From contig JAYMGJ010000233.1 in NCBI GenBank assembly GCA_037178675.1, forward strand, positions 1 to 64,000: a DNA stretch of 64,000 bases, in the 5' to 3' direction. The stretch is from Scleroderma bovista. Lineage: Eukaryota > Basidiomycota > Agaricomycetes > Boletales > Sclerodermataceae. Shown in pieces: positions 34,101-44,468 of the stretch (position 1 is the stretch's first letter; the number at the start of each line of letters is the position of its first letter). The translations under genes were made by a program, and so were the position numbers. The notes beneath the pieces are model-generated. The model was not told the DNA's origin. It did not search any database and saw only the letters and a list, made by a program, of their open reading frames with translations.

Positions 34101-35757
34101 ATGTCTGACAACGGCTCCGACCCCTTGGATGGCGATTTCGACACCTTTACCAAATTTCCTCAAGAAGATGAGAGCGGCCATGCTGGCAGCCAGAGCTCAG
34201 AAGTTGAGTTCATTGATGATGACAGGCATGGCAAGCGTGACGAGCTTGATGAGCTTGATGAGTCAACAGATGAGGATATTCGTCAGATACAAGGTAAGGC
34301 TTGCATGTCCGAGGTTTCTCACTTGGCTGAAAATTTTCCCGGAAGATGTTATCACCGCCCAAGAGCCTAGCTTGAAGATTCGTATTCCCGCGAAGCTGAA
34401 AAGGGCACTCCCACCATCAGAGGTGATCTCCCCTCCCACTCGGAAGAATATTGCGAGACTGGGTCCCTCGGATGGTTGTGCGACGGAGTTCCCCCTTACG
34501 AAGAAGGCTCGCGGTCGCCCCAAGAAGGCCCAGGTACCTTCTGAAGTACCTTTGCTACCTTTGACAAGCTGTCCGCTGTTTGTCGAGGTTCAGGTTGACC
34601 CTGTAGTCACGAAAGGTCATGGTGGGACTATCAAATATCAGGAACAAGCTCCCTTCATCCTTGGTCCCTGCACGCTTTTGTTTTCGGCTTCGTGGGAGGA
34701 CTTACTCTCACTCCTCGCCAAGCAGGTCTATGCCAAATCACCTGTGTGCTTGGTGGTTGACACAATGGTGTGGCGATTCTGTGCGAGTCGCACAGCCAAG
34801 GTGGACTCATTGCCCCTCACGAGCAAGAAAGGCTTCGAGTACATGGTATCTCATTTGCAGGTATCGCCATTGAGGGCTTCTGGAAATCTGTTTATCAAGA
34901 TGACAAAGCCAACAGATGGCCATGAAGGTCCTAAATGTGATACCAGTGGTGATGCTAATTCAGTTCATGTCTCTAGCCTTGGGCAGTGAAGCCCACCACC
35001 CATGAAGCTTTGAAGAGTGATGATAATCAGTCATCATCAAAATGTACTGTAAGTTCAAAACACATCATGAACAATGTCTACCTGAGCTCTTTTTAGGTCT
35101 CACTTGATGAGAAGCTGGCCTCAATTCTACAGAAACTCCAGGATACCTATCCAATAGGTCTTTGTGATTGTCATCCAAAGCTACGATGCTTTCATCATGG
35201 TCCAACTGATAGACATTATGAACTCACCTCTGCCTGTGAAAAAGTGTGGGTGCATGCAATTGTATGTCATTTATTGTTTGATGGATTGCTACTGAGTCAA
35301 AGATATGTAGCTCAAGAAAGCCACAGACACTAGAGTCCCCCCTCTTAACTCAAAGTTTTCTGGGCCAGATCAGGTTATCAAGGTTTCTTTAGCCCCTCAG
35401 GTTTCTACTGGTTCACTTCCAGGAGTTCCAGGTCAGCATCAACCCATGTACATGATGCCTCCCTTTCCTATGCCAGCATCTCCATGGCCTGGATATGGTA
35501 TGTACCCAGCAGCTCCAATGACCCCTACCCCTGCACCTATCAATGATCACATTCCATCCTCACCAATCATGGAATCCTGCACTCTTGATGAGTTTTGCAA
35601 CCAGACTGGCCTTGGAGATCATGAGCATGAAGGCTTGGAGAAATTGGGATACCAGGTAGGTGACAGGTTACAGGATGTTGAAAAAGAGGACATCAAAGCT
35701 GCTGGATTTCATCCTTGTGAGTGGAACCGAGTTGTCCATGCTGAGAAGAAGTATTGA
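34101..35757 (+). CDS. Transposon-associated protein with SAM-like C-terminus
   Basis: Begins six bases after the truncated CAND1 frame stops. Exons 34101..34293 and 34346..~34,940, then smaller exons to 35757. The N-terminus is acidic (DELDELDESTDEDIRQIQ); then a basic patch TKKARGRPKKAQV like an AT-hook (RGRPKK); a globular middle (APFILGPCTLLFSASWEDLL, VCLVVDTMVWRFCA); a CxC-HH cluster (GLCDCHPKLRCFHHG); a Pro/Met-rich linker (MYMMPPFPMPASPWPGYGMY); and a C-terminal ~65-residue helical module, TLDEFCNQTGLGDHEHEGLE ... IKAAGFHPCEWNRVV, resembling SAM-like tails found on repeat-family proteins in Agaricomycetes. The intron at ~34,940-34,978 is short and uncertain. Probably carried by a mobile element; function unknown. 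Confidence 0.5.
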
Positions 35758-35961
35758 GCCTTGGTGAAGGCAGGATGCCTCTGAGTACTGGTTGACAGAT
35801 ATTCTCTTTCTTATACCCCACTCTTGTCACTCATTTTGCTTACCATGTTACTCTGAGCCTTTAATGTTCTTTCTGCTTCTCACATACCCATTAACCCTTT
35901 TAAGTTTTGTTTACTCTACTTTCAGCAATGATATTTGTGGTATGTGGGAACTTGTGGATGA

Positions 35962-36325
35962 TCAAAGGAATCCTGAATCCTGATACCAGCCTCGAGTCTT
36001 CTCAGGGGTCACTGCTTCCATACAAATTGCAATAAGGTCATCTAGTGGTGTCTCACTGTTCTCCAATCTTTGGGAATTCCAGCGAAGGAATGCCTTGACT
36101 ATGCAGATGGTCAGTAGTATATTTGTCCATGATGAAAATTTCTTCCTAACTCACCAACATTGAAACTCTCTTCAATGGGATTATAATCAGGGGAATAGGG
36201 GGGAAGAAACACAAGATGGCATCCTGTCACAAGAACAACTCAATATTTGATACAGAGGCCAGATGAGACATTAATTTCCTTACCAGCAGCTTCTACAACT
36301 TCACGCAAAGCCTCACTTTTCATCA
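35962..36325 (-). pseudogene. Tc1/mariner-type transposase, C-terminal fragment
   Basis: Spliced on the minus strand: TFVKLLMKSEALREVVEAAG, then CHLVFLPPYSPDYNPIEESF, NV, then VKAFLRWNSQRLENSETPL, DDLIAICMEAVTPEKTRGWY ... GFL and a stop at 35,962. The LPPYSPDxNPIEE block carries the last catalytic acid of the DDE/D domain of Tc1/mariner-IS630 transposases. Two introns of ~60 b are supported by frame. Everything upstream (first two catalytic Asp, DNA-binding part) is replaced by a TCAGAC-type repeat at 36,330, so it is inactive. Confidence 0.8.
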
Positions 36326-36339
36326 GCAACTTGACAAAA

Positions 36340-37135
36340 GTTCTGGAGGTCTGAAAAAATCTGGGAAACTGAAAAAATCTGATATCAGAAATTCTCAGAA
36401 AATTTCAGATCATCAGTTGGCCAGACACTCAGAAATGGGCTTTTCTGATATCAGACCAGCAGTTTCTCAGACTGTCAGATTGTCAGTTATTCTCAGACCA
36501 TCAGGCTCCCAGACTGTCAGATTGTCAGACCACCAGTGATTCTCAGAACATCAGGGTCCCAGACTGCCAGACTGTCAGATATCAGCACATCAGCTGGTCA
36601 GGAATTATCAGACCACCAGTTATTCACAGACTGTCAGGGTCCCAGAAAGCCAGACTGTCAGGCTACCAGATGTCAGACTGTCAGACAATCACATATTCTC
36701 AGAACATCAGGGTCCCAGACTGCCAGACTGTCAGACAATCACATATTCTCAGAACATCAGGGTCCCAGACTGTTAGACTGTCAGGCTACCAGATGTCAGA
36801 CTATCAGACAACCACATATTTTCAGAACATCAGCACCCCAGACTGCCAGACTACCAGATGGTCAGATGTCAGACTGTCAGGCCACCAGCTATTCTCAGAA
36901 TGTCAGGGTCCCAGACTGTCAGACTGCCAGATGGTCAGGAATTATCAGGCTACCAGTTATTTTCAGACTTTCAGTAATGTCAAGTATTTTCAGCCTGCCA
37001 GACTGCCAGAGTGTCAGACATCAGCACATCAGGTTTGCAGATTGTCAGACAACCAGATATTTTCAGGTTACCAGCCATTCTCAGACTACCAGACTATCAT
37101 ATTTCCAGGCTATCAGATTATCAGACCATTTGACC
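36340..37135. repeat. TCAGACTG/CCAGACTG minisatellite
   Basis: About 800 b made of CAGACTGTCAGACTGCCAG-like words with longer ~60-70 b higher-order units (CACATATTCTCAGAACATCA, GGGTCCCAGACTG). The plus-strand 206- and 165-codon frames (TARLSDNHIFSEHQGP...) are products of the repeat. Its left end abuts the transposase fragment; a related block lies at 63.54-63.85 kb. Confidence 0.85.
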
Positions 37136-37215
37136 CTCAGCCTAGATCACAGCTAGACTCAAATTAAAATAGCACCATCAAAAGTCCAAATTGCAAAGTA
37201 GAAACAAGAAACAAA

Positions 37216-37969
37216 TTACTCAGAATCTGGTTCAAAACATTTAGCCCTTCCAGATGGGTGCCTCAACCTAGCTGCCACAGCATCCAAAGTGGGTTTGGCA
37301 TGGTAAGCCCCCACATACTTCTGAGCTCCTAACAAAATCTTCTTCCACTGCTTATGTGTAAGGCAATCCACAGACTCCATCACTTCATTAGTAGCATATC
37401 CCCAATTATTTTGACTGAACCTTTGCTGGGACTTGGGCAAGGGGACATATTGTCCTGTTGACCAAGCTTGAAAAGCTCTCTCAACCTGATATAAATCAGC
37501 TGAAAATGGGAGAATGGAAGGAAAATAAAAACTTACTGCAACTGTAGCCAATGCCAATGCACCATGAGGGAAACACTCTGGACGCTCTCTTGCACTTTCA
37601 TTAATAACACGAGTGGACTCAAGATAAAATGCAAATGTGTCAAGGATGCATTCATGCTGAAATGCACCCTTCGGCACCTGAAACATAGTTAATCTACTAA
37701 TACTCAACAGTTCTATCACTTACAGGTTCACCCAAGTCTCCCGCAGACAGAGTTGCCCACATATATGGCAATAAGGTAGGAACAACATTCAGTTTTCGAC
37801 CATGGGAATCAACACTTTCAATAACTTCAGGTACAGCCCATTTCACATAGTCTGCTCGGTCCTCAGGAGAACCAAGCTCCTGATATCGATTGAAGAAAGC
37901 CTCAACTGCCTGAAGGGCACATGCAGCAAGCTCACTACGCCAATCATAGGTATGTTGTTTTATCTCCAA
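37216..37969 (-). CDS. Repeat-family protein of unknown function (5' end missing)
   Basis: Three exons on the minus strand join in frame: ~37,722..37,969, ~37,537..37,680 and 37,216..~37,490. Product: AACALQAVEAFFNRYQELGS, PEDRADYVKWAVPEVIESVD, TLLPYMWATLSAGDLGEP, VPKGAFQHECILDTFAFYLE, HGALALATVAVERAFQAWST, GQY, and a tail ending CFEPDSE. The PKGAFQ...LDTFAF...GALALATxAVERAxxxWxTG pattern recurs in multicopy Agaricomycete proteins (similar in style to DUF6532-type families, not certain). No start Met is seen before 37,969; upstream sequence is a KDZ-derived fragment, so the 5' part was probably lost. Likely transposon-borne. Confidence 0.45.
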
Positions 37970-37984
37970 GCATGTAAGTAAAAG

Positions 37985-38745
37985 CTATAGAGTCACTTCA
38001 GGAACCACTTTTGATGAGCATTTAGCCTGAATAGTTTAGTATCGCAATTCAGCCAAATAGCCTATAAAACCATGGTCATCCCAGGGAAGGTCTGCTTCCC
38101 TCCTGGGATGGGCCATTGTTTTTATAATCCCATCCCAGGGCTGGTCCATGCCATATGGGATGGCCCATGCTTGCTTGTGGTGTCAGGGGTCCTCATACAG
38201 TTTTTTTTTCATTCCTGCTTAGTGTTTTAAAGTCCAGTCCGGTCTGGTCTATTGCCTCTTTCTCTTTTTGGAGGCAACCAGACTATGACTAGTTATTTCA
38301 GATCTTGCTTGGACCACAACTGAACCAATAGCAACTGGTTGCATGTGGTTGCATAGGGCAGTTGCAACCAGTTTCTTGCACAAATGAAGTACTCTCTTGA
38401 TTTGTGCACAAAAGGGGATCTAAAATCAATTTTAAGCATGCAAAACAGGGGTCCTTGGTCTTTGTTTTTTACTAGATTTATGTATTATGTGTACTAGTTA
38501 GTCACCAACCAATAGCCCTCAACTAGTCTCAACAAAGACTGGCTGTGACTGGTTTGCAACAGATTTCTGGTACCAGTCCAATTCAGTTGCCAGGCTTTTT
38601 GCAGTCCTAGGACCAGACTTTTAAACACTATTCCTGCTTACTCCAGATTGTTTTGTATTTTCTTTCCACACTGCACATTCCCTTGCTGCAAATGGGTTCT
38701 GTGATATTGCAAAACCATCTTCATGCTTTATTTGCTTCTCTAGTC
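37985..38745 (+). mobile_element. KDZ-related fragment, interrupted by a MITE
   Basis: The blocks 37,985-38,221 and 38,630-38,740 match, as one continuous sequence in opposite orientation, the inner part of the KDZ relic at about 56,490-56,805 (shared words: tttgatgagcatttagcctgaat, ccaaatagcctataaaaccatgg, gtctgcttccctcctgggatgg, cactgcacattc, aaccatcttcat). It includes a small internal palindrome, cccagggaagg...cttccctcctggg. It has no open frame of its own here. Confidence 0.75.
38222..38629. mobile_element. 408-bp MITE with target duplication and known empty site
   Basis: Starts (A)GTGTTTTAAAGTCCAGTCC and ends GGACCAGACTTTTAAACACT, imperfect terminal inverted repeats (16 of 20 match). 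It is flanked by attcctgctt(a) at 38,211-38,221 and 38,630-38,640. The paralogous KDZ relic near 56,577 has a single attcttgctta and no insert, giving the pre-insertion state. No coding capacity. Confidence 0.85.
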
Positions 38746-39560
38746 TGGTGACTTTTACCTTCTTCTTCCTTAGTACTGGGGTGATGGACAAAACAATATG
38801 GGGTATAAAAGTGAGCATGATTACTTCTTGAATATTACATGACACTTCTGTGAATAGCACAATCACCACCATCTATTTAGTTGTTACAAGTGCTCTACCT
38901 ATGGACAGGTATAACGTAGCTATAGTAGGAGAGAATGACATTGGCCAAACATTGACAGCACCTTTTGGGTGTTGGAATGTGAGAAGATGCAGCTGGCTCC
39001 CTACCAAATCACAGTTGAGGGATAAGGTTCTACATTCTGGATCTGGATGTGCATCCACCTTGGTGTATATGTATAGATGTGGACTTTGCAAATTTTGGGA
39101 CATCTTGTGATTATGTCAGGAGGCTGCACAAATGTATAATTTTTGTCCACACTGCTGACATACCATGTCAAAGCTATCCAAAAGACAGTTATCCAAGCAT
39201 GAGCAGTGATGAAGATTGTAATGTTCTACAAGTTGCTCCTCCCTTTTGCACTTGGTTTTTTTTTGGACAGGCAATAATAATGTGGAGAAACTGGCTAGTT
39301 TATTTCTACAAAAATGCTGAATTGGACACCCTGTTAGATGGCTGGTCTGAGGAAAAATGGTGTTACATGCTATCTATCTTGTGATGGGGTGTGTGGATTC
39401 CATAAACTCACTGGTAAACCTGTTTCAGGTGGAAGACCTGGTGAGCCTAATACACAGACATGCATGAGATGCTCCCATTTGCAACAGAAGTGGATGTTGA
39501 ATGTTGACCAAACCACTTGTTGAGAACACTACTGTATCACACACAACCTAATACTCCAGG
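38746..39560. other. Non-coding or decayed DNA
   Basis: A plus-strand frame at 39,338-39,523 ends ...QTCMRCSHLQQKWMLNVDQT, Cys-containing, perhaps a scrap of a transposon protein. Otherwise nothing recognised. CG is rare. Confidence 0.35.
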
Positions 39561-39583
39561 AGTGACCTTGTTAAACAAGGTGA
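39561..39583 (+). repeat. Palindromic ACCTTG/CAAGGT motif, copy 3
   Basis: AGTGACCTTGTTAAACAAGG followed by TGA, the exact reverse complement form of the motif at 14,172. It directly abuts the left end of the small MITE at 39,584. Confidence 0.5.
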
Positions 39584-39733
39584 TAATATATAGAGGGGTG
39601 CTTGCACAATCAGGAGGTGGGTTTGTACCAACAGACTTGGCCCTGCCACTTGCACTTGAACTCTAAGCAAGCCACTACATTACTACACAAATCCACCCAC
39701 CTCCTGATAGTGTGGGCACCCCTCTATATATTA
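39584..39733. mobile_element. 150-bp MITE with ~45-bp terminal inverted repeats
   Basis: Left arm TAATATATAGAGGGGTGC...CAGGAGGTGGGTTTGT; right arm ACAAATCCACCCACCTCCTG...GCACCCCTCTATATATTA. The two arms pair over most of 45 b, leaving a ~60-b centre. TA-rich tips suggest a TA target site as in Tc1/mariner-derived (Stowaway-like) MITEs, which is inference. Confidence 0.8.
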
Positions 39734-40009
39734 TTCCTAGCATCCTTAGATAGTTTTGGGCCAGTTGAAGTTACTCTGTAATTTTATAATGGGTGCACGG
39801 TCCTTACAAGGCTGCTCAAGAATGACAATATGAAAGAATGGTCTGAATTGAAAAATATCTAGTATGGGGCACCCTAGCAGCTGAAAGTATGATTTTATTA
39901 CTGCAAGATTTAGCCTGATATCTAGTGTTTTCAGCAAGATATCACTTGCACAAGTTTACCATATTTCTGAATCACACTTTTGCTCAGAAATGCCTGACTG
40001 CTGTCCATT

Positions 40010-41105
40010 TTTCAAACAGCAATAAAAGCCTGGTCCTAGGACTGCAAAAAGACCAGCAACTGAACCAGACTGCAGTTGCTGGACCTGGGGGTTGGGTGAT
40101 TGGTCTAGTTGTGATTGCATGAGCTTGTGGGAAAATATAAAACTAGTTGCAGGGCTACATGAAGATCAAGTACCTCTGTTTTTGCACAAATCAGGGGTTC
40201 TTGGTTTGCATGCTTAAAATTGGTTGCAGACCCTGTTATGACCATGTCCAACTCTATATCTTATCCAGTTACTCCAGTTGCATCACAGCTCTCCAGCTCA
40301 ACTCTGGTCGTTTGCAACTTACTCTGGTCATGGTCATGCAGATACACCTCTGTTAAGTATGACCCTTGGGCTAGACTCTATTCAGTCCTTACTACACTTC
40401 CCTGTCAACCCTGCTTTGCTTCAAGTTCTCCACATCTTGTTATATCCTATGCCTTGTATCATTTTCACCAGACCTGGTTTATTTTACCTGGACCTGACTT
40501 TATTTTCATCAGACCTGACCTAGTACTTTCTCTGGTTATCCCTTGTCTGCTCTTCAGGGTGTTTACTTGTCACCATATATACTTGTCCCTAGTTCTTACT
40601 GTATAAGTACTCTGTAGTTAATCCTGTACTCTCCAATCTGAAATCATCTAAGTTACTACTCCTGCTCCTTGTCCATCTCCATCTGATCAGAACCTACACA
40701 AGGGATCAACACTTGTTGTCCTTGTCATTGAATCCAATCAGTTGCAACTCTGGCTCAGGCTAACCTCTTCCCAAACCTCTGACCTCATCTCTCATCTGTT
40801 TTCATCTGGACTTGACCAGACCCCATACTGGAGTAGACCCAGACTTGACAGATCCCCTGTTTTGTGCAAAAAAGGGGATCTTGATTCGTGTGCTGAAAAT
40901 TGGTTGTGAACCTCCTTTTCTGTGCAGATCAATTTCAGACCCCTTATTTTGGGCAAATCAGGTAGTCTCAATTTGCATGGCTAAAATTGCTTGCAGACCC
41001 CCTAATTAAAAACTGGGTGTGATTGGTTTGGTTGTGGTCTGAGAAATATTGAAATTTCTGCAACCAGTTGGGGTCTGGTTGCCTCCAAAAATGGGAACAC
41101 TACAC
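40010..41105. mobile_element. Longer, diverged relative of the 408-bp MITE
   Basis: Left end ...AAAAGCCTGGTCCTAGGACTGC and right end GGTCTGGTTGCCTCCAAAAA-TGGGAACACT match the two ends of the element at 38,222 (in reverse order/orientation). Inside, a TTTGTGCAAAAAAGGGGATC / GCTTAAAATTGGTTGCAGAC phrase is repeated about four times (40,175; 40,860; 40,905; 40,950). The 40,240-40,830 part is unlike the short copy and may be a further insert or the internal part the MITE lost. No intact gene. Confidence 0.6.
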
Positions 41106-41900
41106 TTTGATGTGCATGGAAGCTTGCCATCATGGTTGAGCAGGAAAGGTTCAGTTGGCATGACACATGAGGTGTGAAAAATGACTGATGACCATGATGA
41201 GAGGGGATGGTGATGAGGGATAAAAAACTATGATGACAGTGACGAGAGTCATTGAGAAATCATTGCAATAGATGTCTGCTGATAGCCTTGAGGCTACAAT
41301 GGGACATCCCACTTGCACATAAAAATACCAATGAAATGTCCCATTGTACCAGGCTGTGATGAATGTTTCATTTTTATGTAGTGATATGTCAAGAACTGAG
41401 TCACTCTAAACACCTCCACCCACCTCTGCCTGCTTTCATGTCACTCACAATGCTGGTGGGATAGTCCATCCTAAATATTGAAAATAGTTGCTTTGTATCA
41501 TATCATGGATATGTGGGCATAAAATACAGGTTGTGTTTTCTACAGACATAAAGGACAACAATAATAGATGCTCACCAATGGATGTTTTGTCAAAGTCCAG
41601 CTATTGAATAATGATGCCATATTTTGTATTCATGTGCATTTTACTCCACACACTCTCACCAGTACTTTTTTTTTTTCATTATAGTGCATTGGGTGATAAC
41701 ACCCATATTGCACTCTACTGGCTACACATCAAACTACCAAACAATGAGTCTGAAGGATCTGACCACATGCCCACATAACCACCCAACTGGCAGGTACAGG
41801 CAGGGCTGGGCAGCCTAGGCTGCCTGAAAATGCACACTATGTAGCTGAGGGGGTGATAGGGGGGAGATAGGAGAGAGGGGGAGCGGAGGGGGTGGGGGGG
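41106..41900. other. Non-coding DNA with a small ATGGGACAT palindrome
   Basis: At 41,285-41,350 tacaatgggacatccca and gaaatgtcccattgta form an inverted repeat like the units at 55.27-55.56 kb. A T-run and poly-G (41,893-41,905) follow. No gene seen. Confidence 0.4.
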
Positions 41901-41905
41901 GGGTA

Positions 41906-42410
41906 CTATGAGCAGACAAGCTCTCTGGCATGGGGAGCAGGGGGCAGGGGGGCTCCTGGGGGGGCGACCATGGCCTCAACGACTATCTCAGGGTGGGCCC
42001 GTATGGCAATGTAGAGGTCGCCATTGGAGTCAAAATTCACAAAACGGGGCATGTCTACCTGGTAGATGACCTCAACAGCCTGTTGGCAGTCCTCTGGGAG
42101 ATCAAAGGGGTAGTAGGGGACCATTGAGGAGTCGATGTGTCAGATGAAAGGGGGGCAGTGAGCCTGATCAAGGACAGGCTGCAGCCACCTGTGATTGGGA
42201 TGGGTAATGCCCTCCTGGGCAATGGACATGGATAAAGCAGATGAGGGGGAGTGGGGGGGATAGGCTGGCACCACTGTAGGGGCGGTGCGGGGAGAGAGGG
42301 GGGGATCAAGGGAGGCCTCATGTAGGGCACGGAAGGCATTGAATTTGCGCTGGAGTGCCACAACTTCCTTATGGAGCTCCGCCATGAGGTCAGTGAGGGT
42401 AGAGAGGGGA
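41906..42410 (-). pseudogene. Downstream half of an unknown coding sequence split by copia
   Basis: Minus-strand frame reads LSTLTDLMAELHKEVVALQR, KFNAFRALHEASLDPPLSPR, a Pro-rich stretch, HPNHRWLQPVLDQAHCPPFI, then after a stop MVPYYPFDLPEDCQQAVEVI, YQVDMPRFVNFDSNGDLYIA and PPAPHARELVCS. It continues on the far side of the retrotransposon (54,258-55,057). No family recognised; probably an older transposon gene. Confidence 0.4.
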
Positions 42411-42415
42411 GGGGG
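42411..42415. repeat. Target-site duplication of the copia element (left)
   Basis: GGGGG before the 5' LTR; the same GGGGG follows the 3' LTR at 54,253-54,257. The site lies in a G-rich run, so the five bases are less informative than usual. Confidence 0.75.
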
Positions 42416-42627
42416 TGTTGAGTCGTAGTGAGGCTGCGGCAACTCGGCGTCAGCCACAATGACGACAAGTATGATATCATAGTCAATACATAGTATAAAT
42501 ATATAGCTCCGACAAATAGGAGATGACCTTCTACGCCCTCGTTCCTTGACTGCTTACTCTGAGTGCCTCGCCTTACGTCTCCACTGCGCACCGCTCTCGC
42601 GCACTACGTCCGCTCGTAGCCTTCATA
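42416..42627 (+). repeat. 5' LTR of copia element
   Basis: Starts TGTTGAGTCGTAGTGAGG and ends CGTAGCCTTCATA; contains a TATA-like TATAAATATATAG. 209 of 212 bases match the 3' LTR. Confidence 0.95.
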
Positions 42628-42640
42628 GGTTATGAGCCCT
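42628..42640 (+). promoter_or_regulatory. Primer binding site, initiator tRNA-Met fragment
   Basis: GGTTATGAGCCCT directly after the LTR is complementary to the anticodon-loop region (GGGCTCATAACC) of initiator tRNA-Met, as in Drosophila copia and many fungal copia elements that prime from a half-tRNA. Confidence 0.8.
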
Positions 42641-42710
42641 GATTGCTCATTCTAGGTGAGTACTCAATTCATATATCGACGAAACAAATCTGTTGTCTTG
42701 CTCTACCCCT

Positions 42711-44468
42711 ATGTCGTCGCAAGAAAATATCGAACAAGTGTTGATGGCGATGTTAATGGACGAGAATGCCAATACGAACGTAAATACGAATGTTATGCCC
42801 ACGGAAGAGGAGACGTACGAACCTCCTCCTCCCCCATATATGCAAAGTTGCTTTCTCGGAGCACTTGGCAGCTGGAAAATGTCGGAGCCGCTTGACGATA
42901 CGAACTGGGTCACATGGAAGGGGCAGATGACCTCGATGCTTCGTGTTAATAAAGTTTGGGGTCACTGTGATGGGACCATTGTCCCCCCTGAAGTGAACGA
43001 GCCTCGTGCTTTCGACAAGTGGGCTACCGCCGAAGAGGTAACAAAGTTGCTAATTTCGGGAAACCTAAAGGCTGCGCAATTTGTTCATATTGCGCAGGCC
43101 GTTACGGCCAAGCAAATGTGGGATAACCTCACTGCTGTCCACGAGATGTGCGGACAGCAAAGCATCATGGCGCTACGTCGTACCCTTTACCATACAAAGG
43201 CTGTTGAAGGCGACAATATTACCGCGCACGTGAATACAATGCGCTCGTACCAGGCGACCCTTCATCAGATGGGCTCGAAGGTAAATGACGAAGACTTTAA
43301 GAGCATTTTAGTTTCTTCGTTGCCCATCACATGGGATGCCTTTACAGCCTCGTATCTCGGCTCTCAGACTGGGAATGCAGTCATGACTTCACAAGAACTC
43401 GTCGCCATCATTCGTGACGAGTATAATCGAAGGAAGACTGTGCCTGGCACTGAAGAGGGCCAAGATGAAGGCAACTCGTCTCTGACGATGACGGCACAGC
43501 CGGCGACAGGCCCGCGGGGGAAGAAGAGAGCTCGTGAGGAGAAGAAGGAAAAGAGTGGATCGAAGAAACGTACCTGTGCTATTTGCTTCCGCGACAATCA
43601 TGTCACGGACGATTGCTTTCATAAGGGGAAGCCCAAATGCAACAATTGCGGGAAACTTGGACATAAGGCTCCTGATTGTTGGAGCCCAGCCGCGGGGAAG
43701 AAAACCAAAGGCGTTCCTACAAAAGGTGGTAAGCGTCGAAAGGTTGAGCGTACACAACAGGTACGCGATGTAAAGGAAGACAAAGAGATGACGGACGCTA
43801 CGTACGTCACTCAACAACATATATCGCCCGACAATACTGATGCGATTACTTCTGATTCGTGGTTGGCTGACTCAGCCACCTCTTTGCACATATCAAATAA
43901 AAGAGAAGCTTACCGGTGTTTTACTCCACTCCATACACACATAAAAGGAGTCGGAAATGTACTTGTACCTGTTGAAGGGAAAGGTTCCGTTGAGCTCAAA
44001 AGTCGGGTTAACGAAAAGAATATAACAATTGTCTTACCAAATGTATTATATGTTCCTAGTGCTCCAAATAGTCTTGTCTCGTTGACGCGACTTGATGAGA
44101 GTGGTGGACGTGCCACTATGGGAAACGGAATCATACAACTATATGATAAAAATCAAATTTTAATTGCTGTTGGACAACGAGTTGAACGAATGTACTTACT
44201 TAACGTTTCCATGGCGACGCCGCCACAAGATTCCTCAGCGACCAAAACAGTCCTATTTACTTGGGCCAATTGGCACCGCCGATTCGGGCATGTGGGTATT
44301 AGTGGGTTACAACGAACGTTCTTAAATGTAACTTCATCTGACTCACCTATGACTACCTGTGAGGCATGTATACAAGCCAAACAAGCCCGTGCACCGTTTC
44401 CGAGACATGCTGAACATTGTGCTCGGAACACGGGGGAATTGACCCACACAGACTTGTGGGAGGCATGA
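42711..44468 (+). pseudogene. Copia Gag-protease-integrase (first part of polyprotein)
   Basis: Frame from ATG 42,711 (the frame is open upstream too). Gag of the UBN2/Retrotran_gag type: WVTWKGQMTSMLRVNKVWGH ... AKQMWDNLTAVHE; two CCHC-like knuckles, CAICFRDNHVTDDC and CNNCGKLGHKAPDC; protease with active site SWLADSATSLHIS (DSA instead of the common DSG); GAG-pre-integrase WANWHRRFGHVGISGLQRTF and the integrase HHCC zinc site including CEACIQAKQ. It stops at TGA 44,466-44,468 after HTDLWEA, inside the integrase; the frame continues unbroken beyond it, so a CGA (Arg) to TGA change is likely. Confidence 0.9.

Noticed and set aside
36536..37167. Plus-strand frames of 206 and 165 codons (TARLSDNHIFSEHQGP)
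   Set aside because: Translation of the TCAGAC minisatellite in two registers.
42055..42591. A 178-codon minus-strand frame beginning MRSGDVRRGTQ
   Set aside because: It starts inside the copia LTR and runs into the host sequence; a near-identical start occurs in the other LTR (54,013-54,216), so it is a chance fusion across the insertion.
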